A stretch of DNA of 64,000 nucleotides from Priestia megaterium NBRC 15308 = ATCC 14581 (GTDB taxonomy: Bacteria; Bacillota; Bacilli; Bacillales; Bacillaceae_H), in contig NZ_CP009920.1 of the NCBI RefSeq assembly GCF_000832985.1, forward strand, positions 2,602,001 through 2,666,000. The letters run 5' to 3'. Position numbers and translations under genes: made by a program. This document shows, one piece after another, positions 17,436 to 25,149 of the stretch (positions are counted from its first letter, which is position 1; the number at the start of each line of letters is the position of its first letter). The notes below the pieces were generated by a model. It did no database searches. It was not told where the DNA came from and saw only the letters and a list, made by a program, of their open reading frames with translations.

Positions 17436-17519
17436 TGTTGTGTTGTACTTTGTTAGTGTTAAATCAATATCCTACATGTGTGAGCCGATTGCCTTATGGT
17501 AGTCGGCTTCCTTTTTTAT
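17436..17519 (+). ncRNA. Candidate CcpA-controlled small RNA
   Basis: Downstream of the -10 TATAAT (17424-17429) lies an about 80-nt stretch without ORF, ending in stem GAGCCGATTGCC / GGTAGTCGGCTTC and CCTTTTTTAT (17482-17518). The hairpin has its T-run on the plus strand only, so it is not the terminator of the minus-strand gene ending at 17528. No -35 close to consensus. Confidence 0.4.
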
Positions 17520-17527
17520 GATAGAGT

Positions 17528-18829
17528 CTAAAGGGAAATAGCATTCGTTAAAATGGCTGTAATTGTCATCACAATAGTTGTCCCAAAGGCCCACTTGAAA
17601 AGAAACTTTTGATGCTCCCCGAAATCTACTTCAACCAGCCCAATCAGAATGAAAGTAGCGGGTACTAAAGGAGATAGGGGAAACCCAGTTGTGGAATGTC
17701 CCAATAAAGCTGCTCGTCCTATTTCTACAGGGTCTACACCAAAATTAGCTGCTGTATGGCTAATAACAGGTAAAATGCCAAAGTAATAAGCATCAGGTGA
17801 AAATACAAAGCTGAGAGGAAGGCTCGTTATTGCTACAACTAAGGGAAGGTGAGATCCCAGCCATTCAGGAGTGAGGCTGACAATGGTATTAGCCATGGCA
17901 TCCATCATTTTTGTTTCTGTAAAAACGCCTGTAAAGATTCCGGCTGCAAAAACCAACGTACTAACCATTACAAAGCTGTTTGCATGACTTAAGATTCTTT
18001 CCTGCTGTTCTTTTGGGTGAGGAAAATTAACAAATAAAGCAATGGCAAAAGCAATAGCAAATAAAATAGGAATAGGGAGTATGTCTACGACCAAGATAGT
18101 CATTAAGCACAGTGTCAATAAGGCATTAAACCAAAAGAGTCTAGGTGGCTTCCCAGGGGTTTCATGAACTGAAAGCTGTTCAGCAAAAGCCATTGATGAA
18201 CCTTTTAAATGAATGGTGCCTAAGCGCGCTTTCTCTCTCTTTCCGAGTAAGTATGCTGAAAATAAAGTCCACATCAATCCCGCTGCCATAGCTGGAATAA
18301 GAGGGTTAAATAGATCTGATACTTCTAATTGCAAACTTGCTGCGGCTCTTACGAGAGGACCTCCCCAAGGAATCATATTCATAACACCTGCGCTTAAACT
18401 AATAACACAAGCCAGTATTAGTCGGTTCATTCCCAGTTTTGTGTACAAAGGAAGCAAGGCGGAAACTGTAATTAAAAATGTAGAAGAGCCGTCTCCGTCC
18501 AAGCCAACAAGCATTGTAATAACGGCAGTTGCCATTACGACTTTTAAAGGATCGCCTTTCACAATGTTTAGGATACGAGAAATCATAGGATCAAATAAAC
18601 CGACGTCAATCATTAGTCCAAAATATAAAATAGCAAAAACGATCATAATGGCCGTAGGAGCTACTTTTAAAATACCCTTCATCATCATATCGCCCATATC
18701 GGCACTAAAACCTCCAATTATACCAAAGAGGATAGCGACAAAAATAAAAGCAACAACCACGGACAAGCGTTTACTAATGACAAGAAATAGAAAAGTCGCA
18801 ATCATTCCAAACCCTAACAAAGAAAGCAT
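17528..18829 (-). CDS. CitMHS-family citrate-metal:H+ symporter
   Basis: 433 residues, 11-12 membrane helices, typical length. CitMHS features include the opening LSLLGFGMIATFLFLVISKRLSVVVAFIFVAILFG pattern, DGDGSSTFLITVSALLPLY (about 109-127), and SLPLSFVFSPDAYYFGILPVI (about 341-361), the block seen in B. subtilis CitM, CitH and YraO. Family role: uptake of citrate complexed with a divalent metal. No two-component system is next to it, so regulation is unknown; the plus-strand terminator and cre-like site beyond its 3' end are not its own. Confidence 0.88.
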   Translation of the reverse strand: MLSLLGFGMIATFLFLVISKRLSVVVAFIFVAILFGIIGGFSADMGDMMMKGILKVAPTAIMIVFAILYFGLMIDVGLFDPMISRILNIVKGDPLKVVMATAVITMLVGLDGDGSSTFLITVSALLPLYTKLGMNRLILACVISLSAGVMNMIPWGGPLVRAAASLQLEVSDLFNPLIPAMAAGLMWTLFSAYLLGKREKARLGTIHLKGSSMAFAEQLSVHETPGKPPRLFWFNALLTLCLMTILVVDILPIPILFAIAFAIALFVNFPHPKEQQERILSHANSFVMVSTLVFAAGIFTGVFTETKMMDAMANTIVSLTPEWLGSHLPLVVAITSLPLSFVFSPDAYYFGILPVISHTAANFGVDPVEIGRAALLGHSTTGFPLSPLVPATFILIGLVEVDFGEHQKFLFKWAFGTTIVMTITAILTNAISL

Positions 18830-18937
18830 TATCCATCACCTCTTAAAAAGTTAGAAAATTATATTAATTTATATTATAGCACTAGATTTAATGTTAAAGT
18901 TTGGTATTTTTAAATAAGATAGCTTCAAACTAAAACT

Positions 18938-18965
18938 AAAAAAGCCGCCTTATAGGCGACTGGTT
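18938..18965 (-). terminator. Terminator of yfmQ-like gene
   Basis: Minus strand stem AGTCGCC / AGGCGGCT with a TATA loop followed by TTTTTT. Confidence 0.85.
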
Positions 18966-19408
18966 TAAGCTAGGTCAGCTGTTATGGACTGCTTTTGAAG
19001 GTGATCAGACAGCAGGCTGTAAGCAATAATTTTGTTTTTATACTGTTTTACGACATCGACATGATCATCATAACTGTATACGCATAATCGAACATCTTTT
19101 TTTCCTTTTTTCGTATCGATAACCAGTGGAGTTTCACTGTCTTCTAGGTGCTTATAATAGTCCTTATTTCCTTCATGGACATAATATTGTTTTAAAAATG
19201 TTGCTTTATTAAAATAATCAATCATTTGCATTTTATTTTTGCCTTCTAAATGTTTCCCATCAACTGTGACAGTAACGCTTTGGTCATCAAGTGTTGGATG
19301 TAATTGAAATTTAGTCATAAGCCATTTGACCACTGGAGTTGGAAGACACGTTACTAATATTTTGAGCGCACTTACAAGAATAATGGAAAGTAGTACAATC
19401 CACGTCAT
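18965..19408 (-). CDS. yfmQ: YfmQ family protein
   Basis: 147 residues. One N-terminal membrane helix (TWIVLLSIILVSALKILVTCLPTPVVKWL) followed by a soluble domain with KFQLHPTLDDQSVTVTVDGKHLEG and a conserved FNKATFLKQYYVHEG stretch, as in B. subtilis YfmQ. Function unknown. It is alone on its strand and has its own terminator. Confidence 0.7.
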   Translation of the reverse strand: MTWIVLLSIILVSALKILVTCLPTPVVKWLMTKFQLHPTLDDQSVTVTVDGKHLEGKNKMQMIDYFNKATFLKQYYVHEGNKDYYKHLEDSETPLVIDTKKGKKDVRLCVYSYDDHVDVVKQYKNKIIAYSLLSDHLQKQSITADLA

Positions 19409-19602
19409 AGTTAATCATCTCCGCTATAGTTTAAATGAAATAAGATTACATACTTATTTTACCACAGAGAACATGAGTACTTTTTGTACATTATGTGAAC
19501 CTTCTTTAGCGAAAAGATGTATATGAAATGCGTTTATTTATGCACATTTAGGGAAATATAAAATTATAACAAATACTACATATAAAAAAAGGAGAAAAAA
19601 TT

Positions 19603-19740
19603 ATGTTGTGGACGATTATTGGACTTTTATTTATTTTTTGGTTATTAGGATTAGTTTTTCATATTGGCGGCGGCATCATTCACATTCTTCTTGTCATTGC
19701 AGTGATTGTGCTGATCGTAAAACTTGTGAAACGAATTTAG
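19603..19740 (+). CDS. lmo0937-family small membrane protein, 45 aa
   Basis: Two short hydrophobic segments with a glycine hinge: WTIIGLLFIFWLLGLVFHIGGG and IIHILLVIAVIVLIVKLVKRI. This is the pattern of the lmo0937 family of small membrane proteins found widely in Firmicutes. Strong AAAGGAGAAAAA ribosome site and a terminator just after the stop. Function unknown. Confidence 0.85.
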   Translation: MLWTIIGLLFIFWLLGLVFHIGGGIIHILLVIAVIVLIVKLVKRI

Positions 19741-19742
19741 AT

Positions 19743-19776
19743 ATAAAAGGCCTTTCCTTAGGGAAAGGCCTTTTAT
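19743..19776. terminator. Bidirectional terminator
   Basis: 15-bp perfect stem ATAAAAGGCCTTTCC / GGAAAGGCCTTTTAT with a TTAG loop. Confidence 0.92.
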
Positions 19777-20543
19777 GTGGAGAGATTATAAAAACAAGAC
19801 GTATTTTGATATAAAAAATCATATGCTTCCGTTCCAGAAACTCCTTTGAGACGTGCTATTTCCTCAACGGACTGATGTATCATTGATGGAACCGTTGTCT
19901 GGTTTTGAAAAGGTCCTTCAAATGGCCACGGACCATCTGTTTCGACCATCAAGTAGTCAAGAGGGTATTCCATGGCAAGCGCTTGGATTTTAGGCTTATA
20001 TACAATATCGGGTGTAACTGAAATATAGTAACCGTTGTTTTTCATTCGTTCAACGGTTTGTTTAGCTCCTTTGAACCAGTGGAAGTGAGCTTTAGACACG
20101 GAATGTTTTTCTAGTAAGTCACACACAATTTCAGCATCTTCATATACAGCATGCAGAATTAACGGCTTTCTCCACTTTTTTGAATGAATAATAAAAGCTT
20201 CAAGCAGCTCCAAATAGGGCTCTAGAGAAAGAGGGTATGTCTGCCTTAAGTAATAAGGTAGACCAACCTCACCAACAGCGATCATTTCTTCATTGTTTTG
20301 ATCGATCCAAGCAAACAGCTCCGCTAATTCATTTGGAGAAGGCAGCATTTGTTCAGGGTGAAATCCGTAGGCGGGTTTCACGCAGGAATATAACTTGCTG
20401 ATTTTTTGATTAAGTTGGCAAGAGTGTAATGTAGAAGATACAGAAATAAGCGCTTGTAACGAACGATCCTTCTCTATTATGTCTTTCCATCTTTTCGGTT
20501 CATATTGATCGAGGTGAATATGCGAGTCAATGATTCGTTTCAT
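19773..20543 (-). CDS. TatD family metal-dependent hydrolase
   Basis: 256 residues. Amidohydrolase-fold TatD signature: DSHIHLDQY at the N-terminus (metal-binding HxH), GEVGLPYY (about 91-98, metal glutamate), LILHAVYEDAE (about 127-137) and HFHWFKG (about 152-158), and METDGPWPFEG (about 203-213, metal aspartate). Family role: Mg-dependent deoxyribonuclease or phosphoesterase activity; many paralogues have unknown substrates. It differs from the main Bacillus TatD gene next to metS/rnmV in context. Confidence 0.88.
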   Translation of the reverse strand: MKRIIDSHIHLDQYEPKRWKDIIEKDRSLQALISVSSTLHSCQLNQKISKLYSCVKPAYGFHPEQMLPSPNELAELFAWIDQNNEEMIAVGEVGLPYYLRQTYPLSLEPYLELLEAFIIHSKKWRKPLILHAVYEDAEIVCDLLEKHSVSKAHFHWFKGAKQTVERMKNNGYYISVTPDIVYKPKIQALAMEYPLDYLMVETDGPWPFEGPFQNQTTVPSMIHQSVEEIARLKGVSGTEAYDFLYQNTSCFYNLST

Positions 20544-20605
20544 AAATACTGCTCCTCCCAGCCCATTTTGTTTAAAAATAATAGGTAAGAAAACGTATGC
20601 TTCTG

Positions 20606-20725
20606 TTAGACCTCCACTTTATTTCTTATTTGTTTTTTGTTCCCCCATTTAGTAATAGATGAAAACGTATAAATAACAAGAGCTAACCAAATCATTGCGA
20701 CTCCATGTCTAAAATAAAACCACAT
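20606..20725 (-). CDS. Possible small membrane protein, 39 aa
   Basis: ATG at 20725, TAA at 20606. One membrane helix (GVAMIWLALVIYTFSSI) with a basic tail (KWGNKKQIRNKVEV). Weak ribosome site (TAGGA). It lies in the 340-bp gap between the TatD-type and SET genes, which otherwise shows nothing clear. Could be spurious. Confidence 0.35.
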   Translation of the reverse strand: MWFYFRHGVAMIWLALVIYTFSSITKWGNKKQIRNKVEV

Positions 20726-20886
20726 CGCATGTTCCTACTAAGGTAAGTGCTTACACAAGCGCGCATGATATGCGTTCCTTCAGTTTATATTCAAGTGGTT
20801 ATGAAAAACAGTTGATTTCCCCATTAGAAACTGTCAAGCTTAGGGAAGAAGAAAATCTTAGAGGAAAGAATATATAGGTGACGAAT

Positions 20887-21282
20887 ATGATCGAAATAAA
20901 AAAGTCTACGATAAGCGACGGAGAATTTAATAGAGGTGTATTTGCTAAGCAAGATATTAAAAAAGGAACGCTTATTCACGAAGCTCCCGTAATCGCTTAT
21001 CCTAATAAAGAGCATGATTTTATTGAGAAAACAACACTAGCGGATTATGCTTTTGAATATGGAGTGAATCATACGGCTATTCTTTTGGGATACGGTATGC
21101 TGTTTAATCACTCGTATACACCAAATGCTACGTATGAAATTAATTTTGACAATCATACCTTTGATTTTTATGCATATACGGATATCCAAGCAGGGGAAGA
21201 AATTCTCATCAACTATAATGGAGATGAAGATGATCAAGAGCTCCTTTGGTTTGATCGTGAAGACGAAGAAGAACAAAAGTAA
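20887..21282 (+). CDS. SET-domain protein
   Basis: 131 residues from ATG 20887 (AGGTGA 5 nt upstream; frame opens at GTG 20878). The whole protein is a minimal SET domain: GRGVFA-like FNRGVFAKQDIKKGTLI near the N-terminus, LGYGMLFNHSYTPNATYE (the N-H-S knot motif, about 68-85) and the closing DIQAGEEILINYNGDE (E-x-x-x-Y motif, about 102-117). Eukaryotic relatives are protein lysine methyltransferases. Bacterial stand-alone SET proteins of this size occur in Bacillus; the substrate is unknown. Confidence 0.88.
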   Translation: MIEIKKSTISDGEFNRGVFAKQDIKKGTLIHEAPVIAYPNKEHDFIEKTTLADYAFEYGVNHTAILLGYGMLFNHSYTPNATYEINFDNHTFDFYAYTDIQAGEEILINYNGDEDDQELLWFDREDEEEQK

Positions 21283-21285
21283 AAA

Positions 21286-21316
21286 GTTAAGCCCATTGAA
21301 AATCGATGGGCTTTTT
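21286..21316 (+). terminator. Terminator of SET-domain gene
   Basis: Stem AAGCCCAT / ATGGGCTT followed by TTTTATT. Confidence 0.85.
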
Positions 21317-21317
21317 A

Positions 21318-22469
21318 TTATGCTTTTTTATCTGGATACATAGTAGAATTCAAACGGATGAATTGATAAATATGCGTAATAATAACTTTTAAAACGGCAT
21401 ATCCAGGAACGGCTAAAATAATACCGATGATTCCGAATAAGTTTCCGGCGGTTAGAATGACAAAAATGACCGTAATCGGGTGAATGTCTAGGCTTCTTCC
21501 CATAATTTGCGGAGATATTACTTTACCTTCAAGCAATTGAACAACTGCCCAGACAATGGCTAGTTTTACAAGCATGAAAGGAGACGTAATAAATGCAATA
21601 ATAATGGCTGGAATAATGGCGATAATAGGACCAAGGTATGGGACAACATTGGTTACCATGGCGATAATCGCTAGAAGTAATGCATAATCTAACCCAATAA
21701 TCAGATAGCCAATGAAAAGCAGTACACCTATACAAATCGCAACAAAAATTTGCCCGCGAATATATGCGCTTAATGCGTGGTTCATGTCGGCTAAAATGAA
21801 TTTAGCTTCAGAACGAGAGCGGTTTGGAAGCAGTTTTACAATGTAATTAGGCAAGTTTTTCCCATCTTTTAATAAGTAGAAAAGAATAAAGGGTAAAACG
21901 GCAACCGATAATATAATTTCTGTAATGGTGCCGACAAAGTTCACAATACCGCTTGAAAATCCAGAAACATATTTACTCAAGTGTTTTGATGCATCTTTTG
22001 AAATCTTATCTAGGTCCGTGTTAGCCGACTGAAGACCCTGTTCGACATATCGGTTATTCGAAAGATTAGTCACCGCATGCTGAACGTCATGCGTCAGCTC
22101 TGGGATATTATCAATAAGACGGTCAACTTGATTTTTTAGAGGCGGGATAACCGATGAAATAATAATGGCTAATGCGCCGATAATCACTATATATAAAACA
22201 AGAATGGAAATAATTCGTTTTACACCTTTTCGTTCTAAAAAGTCAACAAGCGGATTAAATAAATAAAAGCAAATTCCTGCTAGGATAATTGGCAATGCGA
22301 TTGTTTTAATAAAAATAGAGATAGGAATTAAAATAAATCCGATTTTTGATAACGAAAAAATAGTCATGCTGAGAATAAAAATAATAATTGTATATACAAC
22401 AAATTTATTATTTAAGATTTTTTCTCGGAAAAAAGTTCCTTTCTGAGGTCTAGGTTCCAAGCTGTTCAA
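21318..22469 (-). CDS. AI-2E family transporter (UPF0118)
   Basis: 383 residues, eight or so membrane helices. UPF0118/AI-2E features: N-terminal pair of helices, a soluble segment rich in charged residues (PPLKNQVDRLIDNIPELTHD), then FILFYLLKDG (about 196-205), the long VVPYLGPIIAIIPAIIIAF helix (about 270-290) and LEGKVISPQIMGRSLDIHPITVIFVIL near the C-terminus. Similar to B. subtilis YueF. Some members export autoinducer-2, others are Na+/H+ antiporters, so the substrate is open. Confidence 0.85.
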   Translation of the reverse strand: MNSLEPRPQKGTFFREKILNNKFVVYTIIIFILSMTIFSLSKIGFILIPISIFIKTIALPIILAGICFYLFNPLVDFLERKGVKRIISILVLYIVIIGALAIIISSVIPPLKNQVDRLIDNIPELTHDVQHAVTNLSNNRYVEQGLQSANTDLDKISKDASKHLSKYVSGFSSGIVNFVGTITEIILSVAVLPFILFYLLKDGKNLPNYIVKLLPNRSRSEAKFILADMNHALSAYIRGQIFVAICIGVLLFIGYLIIGLDYALLLAIIAMVTNVVPYLGPIIAIIPAIIIAFITSPFMLVKLAIVWAVVQLLEGKVISPQIMGRSLDIHPITVIFVILTAGNLFGIIGIILAVPGYAVLKVIITHIYQFIRLNSTMYPDKKA

Positions 22470-22587
22470 CTCCTTTTAAAAATAAATGTATAGTTATCAT
22501 ACCCTGATTTAGACTAATTTAAGAGGGTTTTTTACAAAGAAGTGTGCATACTAGTAGAAAATCTTCTAGAAAGAAGGGGTGAAATCA

Positions 22588-22857
22588 TTGAAAGAAGACA
22601 AACAACCATCGTATGATGATTTCTCTACAGTAGAAAAAAGCCATGAGTATATAACCGCTGAAGAATTTCCAGACGGGCCTTTCGGCTCTCCTGTTAATCA
22701 AAAACTGGGGAAATCTACTTCATGGGAAGAAGGGCAGCGAACGTATAGCGCATTTAATTATGAAAACAAAAATCTTCATGAAAAAGCGCAGAGATTATTT
22801 CCAGGCGCTCATCCTGTACATGATAACCCAGAGGAACATGAACAAAATCCAAGTTAA
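22588..22857 (+). CDS. Conserved Bacillus cytosolic protein, 89 aa
   Basis: Begins at TTG 22588, 6 nt after AAGGGGTGA; the frame opens at GTG 22579. Hydrophilic, without membrane segment, ending HPVHDNPEEHEQNPS. The blocks EEFPDGPFGSPVNQKLGKST and EEGQRTYSAFNYENK look strongly conserved among Bacillus proteins of unknown function. Divergent from the AI-2E gene. Confidence 0.75.
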   Translation: MKEDKQPSYDDFSTVEKSHEYITAEEFPDGPFGSPVNQKLGKSTSWEEGQRTYSAFNYENKNLHEKAQRLFPGAHPVHDNPEEHEQNPS

Positions 22858-22907
22858 TGTCTTTATTATGCTCTGAATATATTGCCCTATCTTTTTGCTG
22901 AATTATG

Positions 22908-22936
22908 TTGACAATAAGCAATTTAGCCTGTAATAT
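22908..22936 (+). promoter_or_regulatory. Sigma-A promoter of candidate sRNA
   Basis: TTGACA (22908-22913), exactly 17 nt, TAATAT (22931-22936). Confidence 0.75.
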
Positions 22937-22942
22937 AAAACG

Positions 22943-23050
22943 TAACTTATCACTGTTTCTACAGGATTCGACAAAATCTGATTTACTTAAACTTGTGATC
23001 TCAACTTCTATTTACAGCTATTAGAGCGCTGTAAGTAGAAGTTTTATTTA
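22943..23050 (+). ncRNA. Candidate small RNA, about 108 nt
   Basis: Starts 7 nt after a near-consensus promoter and ends in a 16-bp terminator stem AACTTCTATTTACAGC (23003-23018) / GCTGTAAGTAGAAGTT (23028-23043, one wobble), 9-nt loop and a TTTTATTTA tail. No ORF with a ribosome site. Neither neighbour can use this promoter: the downstream gene is on the other strand. This is the best-formed sRNA candidate of the window. Confidence 0.6.
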
Positions 23051-23070
23051 TGTTATCGATCAAAAAGAAA

Positions 23071-23105
23071 AAAGCAGGTCTGCTCAAGCAGGCCTGCTTT
23101 TTTTA
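23071..23105. terminator. Bidirectional terminator
   Basis: Stem AAAGCAGGTCTGC / GCAGGCCTGCTTT with TCAA loop, A-run left and T-run right, abutting the iseA stop. Confidence 0.88.
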
Positions 23106-23636
23106 TTATTGAACAGCGTCAAATTTATTTACTTTCCACTGAGAATTAGATTTATAGAATGTGACAGTTCGTTTTACGCTGCCGCCATCTACAGTTGGAA
23201 CTGTGAATTCATAAGAGCGAACTGTTGCTGTTTGATACACAAGCTTTGTTTTTGCTTTTGACCACTCTAACATGCTGAATCCGTCGCCGATTGGGTGTGC
23301 AAGTTTGCCGTTATATGTGATATAGCCGTAATTTGTTAATCCTTTTTCTACTGCACTATTTGTAAATGTCTCAGATAAGTAGCTAGATAGCTCAGCTTTT
23401 GTATCAAATTCAGGGCAAAGATACACGTACTCAGTTCCTTTATATTCAAATGTACGTTCTGTACATTGTTTGTTTTTATAACCGTGCAGAGCACTCCAGA
23501 AATGATTGCTGGCACTAGCTGCAATTTTGACAGCATTTGCATCCGTTAATGTTGTAGATGTTGTTTGTGCTGTAACTCCAGTGCTTAGTGTAAAGAAAAT
23601 AGCGATTGATGATAAAACTAGTCCAATTTTTTTCAT
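23106..23636 (-). CDS. iseA: IseA-type DL-endopeptidase inhibitor, secreted
   Basis: 176 residues. Signal peptide MKKIGLVLSSIAIFFTLSTGVTA, mature protein about 153 residues. The mature start TLTDANAVKIAASASNHFW and the block YLSETFTNSAVEKGLTNYGYITYNGKLAHPIGDGFSML resemble B. subtilis IseA (YoeB), which binds and inhibits the NlpC/P60 cell-wall endopeptidases LytE, LytF, CwlS and CwlO. A perfect WalR box upstream (23701-23717) fits the known WalR repression of iseA and strengthens the call. Confidence 0.85.
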   Translation of the reverse strand: MKKIGLVLSSIAIFFTLSTGVTAQTTSTTLTDANAVKIAASASNHFWSALHGYKNKQCTERTFEYKGTEYVYLCPEFDTKAELSSYLSETFTNSAVEKGLTNYGYITYNGKLAHPIGDGFSMLEWSKAKTKLVYQTATVRSYEFTVPTVDGGSVKRTVTFYKSNSQWKVNKFDAVQ

Positions 23637-23700
23637 TTCTAACTCACTCCTAATTAATTAACCTTATTTATGTAACAATTATGTGTTTTATATTTCTTTT

Positions 23701-23717
23701 GTTACATTTATATTACA
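23701..23717 (-). promoter_or_regulatory. WalR (YycF) box upstream of iseA
   Basis: On the minus strand TGTAAT-ATAAA-TGTAAC, a perfect match to TGTWAH-N5-TGTWAH, 65-81 bp upstream of the iseA start and so over the probable promoter. In B. subtilis WalR represses iseA while activating the endopeptidases it inhibits. Confidence 0.75.
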
Positions 23718-23887
23718 ATAAATCTGTAACAAAAGAAAGTGTTTTGGCTTTTTTTCTTAATTTTTTTTAGTTTTTTACTAGTTTCTAAACTAGGTATAGT
23801 AAGAGAATTACCAGTTAAAGGTTGATTTATTAACATTTTCAGGCGTTTCTTTCTACTTTTTAATCTTTTTATTACAAAAATATTGTT

Positions 23888-23904
23888 TGTAACGAAAATG
23901 TAAT
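23888..23904 (+). promoter_or_regulatory. Second WalR-like box, opposite orientation
   Basis: TGTAAC-GAAAA-TGTAAT on the plus strand, also a perfect match. It points away from iseA. A hairpin AAAACGGT/ACTGTTTT with a T-rich tail follows at about 23949-24000. The 424-bp gap (23637-24060) is very A+T rich and otherwise shows no gene. Confidence 0.5.
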
Positions 23905-24060
23905 AAAAGAAGCTTAATACCTTTACGATACAGAAAAATAAAGATAAAACGGTGAAAAAGTGAATGTGAAAACTGTTTTTTCCTTTTTTTAGGCATATTT
24001 CTTTTGCCATTTACAGCTTTTTAGTAGGGTAGATTAAGTAGATTAAGAGGAGGCGAAAGG

Positions 24061-25053
24061 ATGAAAGGCATTATACATAGTGAAAAAAGTGGAATAGCAG
24101 GCATGAAGTACAGAGACCTTCAGGAGATGCACCCTCAAAGGGGAGAAATAAAAATAAGGTTAAAAACAGCAGGTTTAAACCGGAGAGACTTGTTCGTTAT
24201 GAAAAATCGAGGTAAAGGAGATAAGCCGATTATTCCCGGTTCAGACGGTGCAGGCATTATAGAGGAATTGGGAGAAGGCATAAAAGGTTTAAAAAAAGGA
24301 ATGGAAGTAATTGTTAATCCGAGTCTAGAGTGGGATTGTGTAGAACACGTTCCACTTACACCTAAAATTTTAGGCGGTCCATCACATGGAACATTTGCAG
24401 AGTATGTAATCATACAAGCAAATAACGTTGTACAAAAGCCATCTTATCTATCTTGGAAACAGGCGGGGGTTCTTTCACTATCCGCTTTAACTGCTTATAG
24501 AGCTCTATTTACAAAAGGCCAATTAAAAAAAGGAGAGCACCTCCTTATTCCCGGTATAGGAAGCGGAGTCGCGACCTATGGATTGTTATTCGCAAAAGCT
24601 ATCGGAGCTAACGTAACAGTCACTTCTAGAAGTGGTGAAAAAAGAAAGCAAGCTCTAAAGCATGGAGCGAATTATGCATTAGATAGCGGAAGCAACTTAA
24701 AAGAAGAAACCAACAATAGAAAAGTAGATATCATACTTGATAGTGTGGGGGCAGCTTTATTTCCTACTTATTTTGAAATATTAAAGCCAAATGGAAGAAT
24801 TGTTAATTTTGGCGCAAGTTCTGGAAATGAAGTTGAATTACCTCTAAGAACCATTTTTTATCCTCAATTCAACATACTTGGTACGTCTATGGGAAGTCAG
24901 GAAGAATTCGTGGACATGATGGATTTTATAGAGAAACATCAAATTAAACCAATCGTCGATCGATTCTATCCGCTGTCAGAGGCAGTTGCAGCTTGCGAAC
25001 GATTAGATAAAGGAAAACAATTCGGCAATATAGGTTTACTTATTTCAGAATAA
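24061..25053 (+). CDS. Zinc-type MDR alcohol dehydrogenase/quinone oxidoreductase
   Basis: 330 residues. N-terminal GroES-like domain with [13 protein letters not shown] and [15 protein letters not shown], then a Rossmann domain with a [22 protein letters not shown] nucleotide site (about 161-182) and VDIILDSVG. The structural-zinc cysteine cluster is absent, so it is more like quinone oxidoreductases and B. subtilis YogA than zinc alcohol dehydrogenases. Ribosome site GAGGAGGCG. Substrate unknown. Confidence 0.85.
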   Translation: MKGIIHSEKSGIAGMKYRDLQEMHPQRGEIKIRLKTAGLNRRDLFVMKNRGKGDKPIIPGSDGAGIIEELGEGIKGLKKGMEVIVNPSLEWDCVEHVPLTPKILGGPSHGTFAEYVIIQANNVVQKPSYLSWKQAGVLSLSALTAYRALFTKGQLKKGEHLLIPGIGSGVATYGLLFAKAIGANVTVTSRSGEKRKQALKHGANYALDSGSNLKEETNNRKVDIILDSVGAALFPTYFEILKPNGRIVNFGASSGNEVELPLRTIFYPQFNILGTSMGSQEEFVDMMDFIEKHQIKPIVDRFYPLSEAVAACERLDKGKQFGNIGLLISE

Positions 25054-25086
25054 AAAAACCCCCAGTGCTAACTGGGGACTTTTTTA
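25053..25086. terminator. Bidirectional terminator
   Basis: Stem CCCCAGT / ACTGGGG (25060-25066, 25071-25077) flanked by A- and T-runs, between convergent MDR and lctP genes. Confidence 0.88.
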
Positions 25087-25149
25087 TATAATCAAACGTT
25101 TGTTTAAATGAAAGAAACACGGTAATAACAGTTTTTTAGCGCTTTTTTA

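Noticed and set aside
18213-18854. 213-aa plus-strand ORF over the citrate transporter gene
   Set aside because: It is the mirror frame of a clear membrane transporter gene on the other strand, has no ribosome site and no family resemblance.
23708-24010. 100-aa minus-strand ORF between iseA and the MDR gene
   Set aside because: Lys/Phe/Ile-rich product of very A+T-rich DNA, overlaps WalR boxes and lacks a ribosome site.
25091-25106. Palindrome around CAAACGTTTG after the MDR/lctP terminator
   Set aside because: Short and A+T-rich, lies at the 3' ends of two convergent genes, no promoter next to it.
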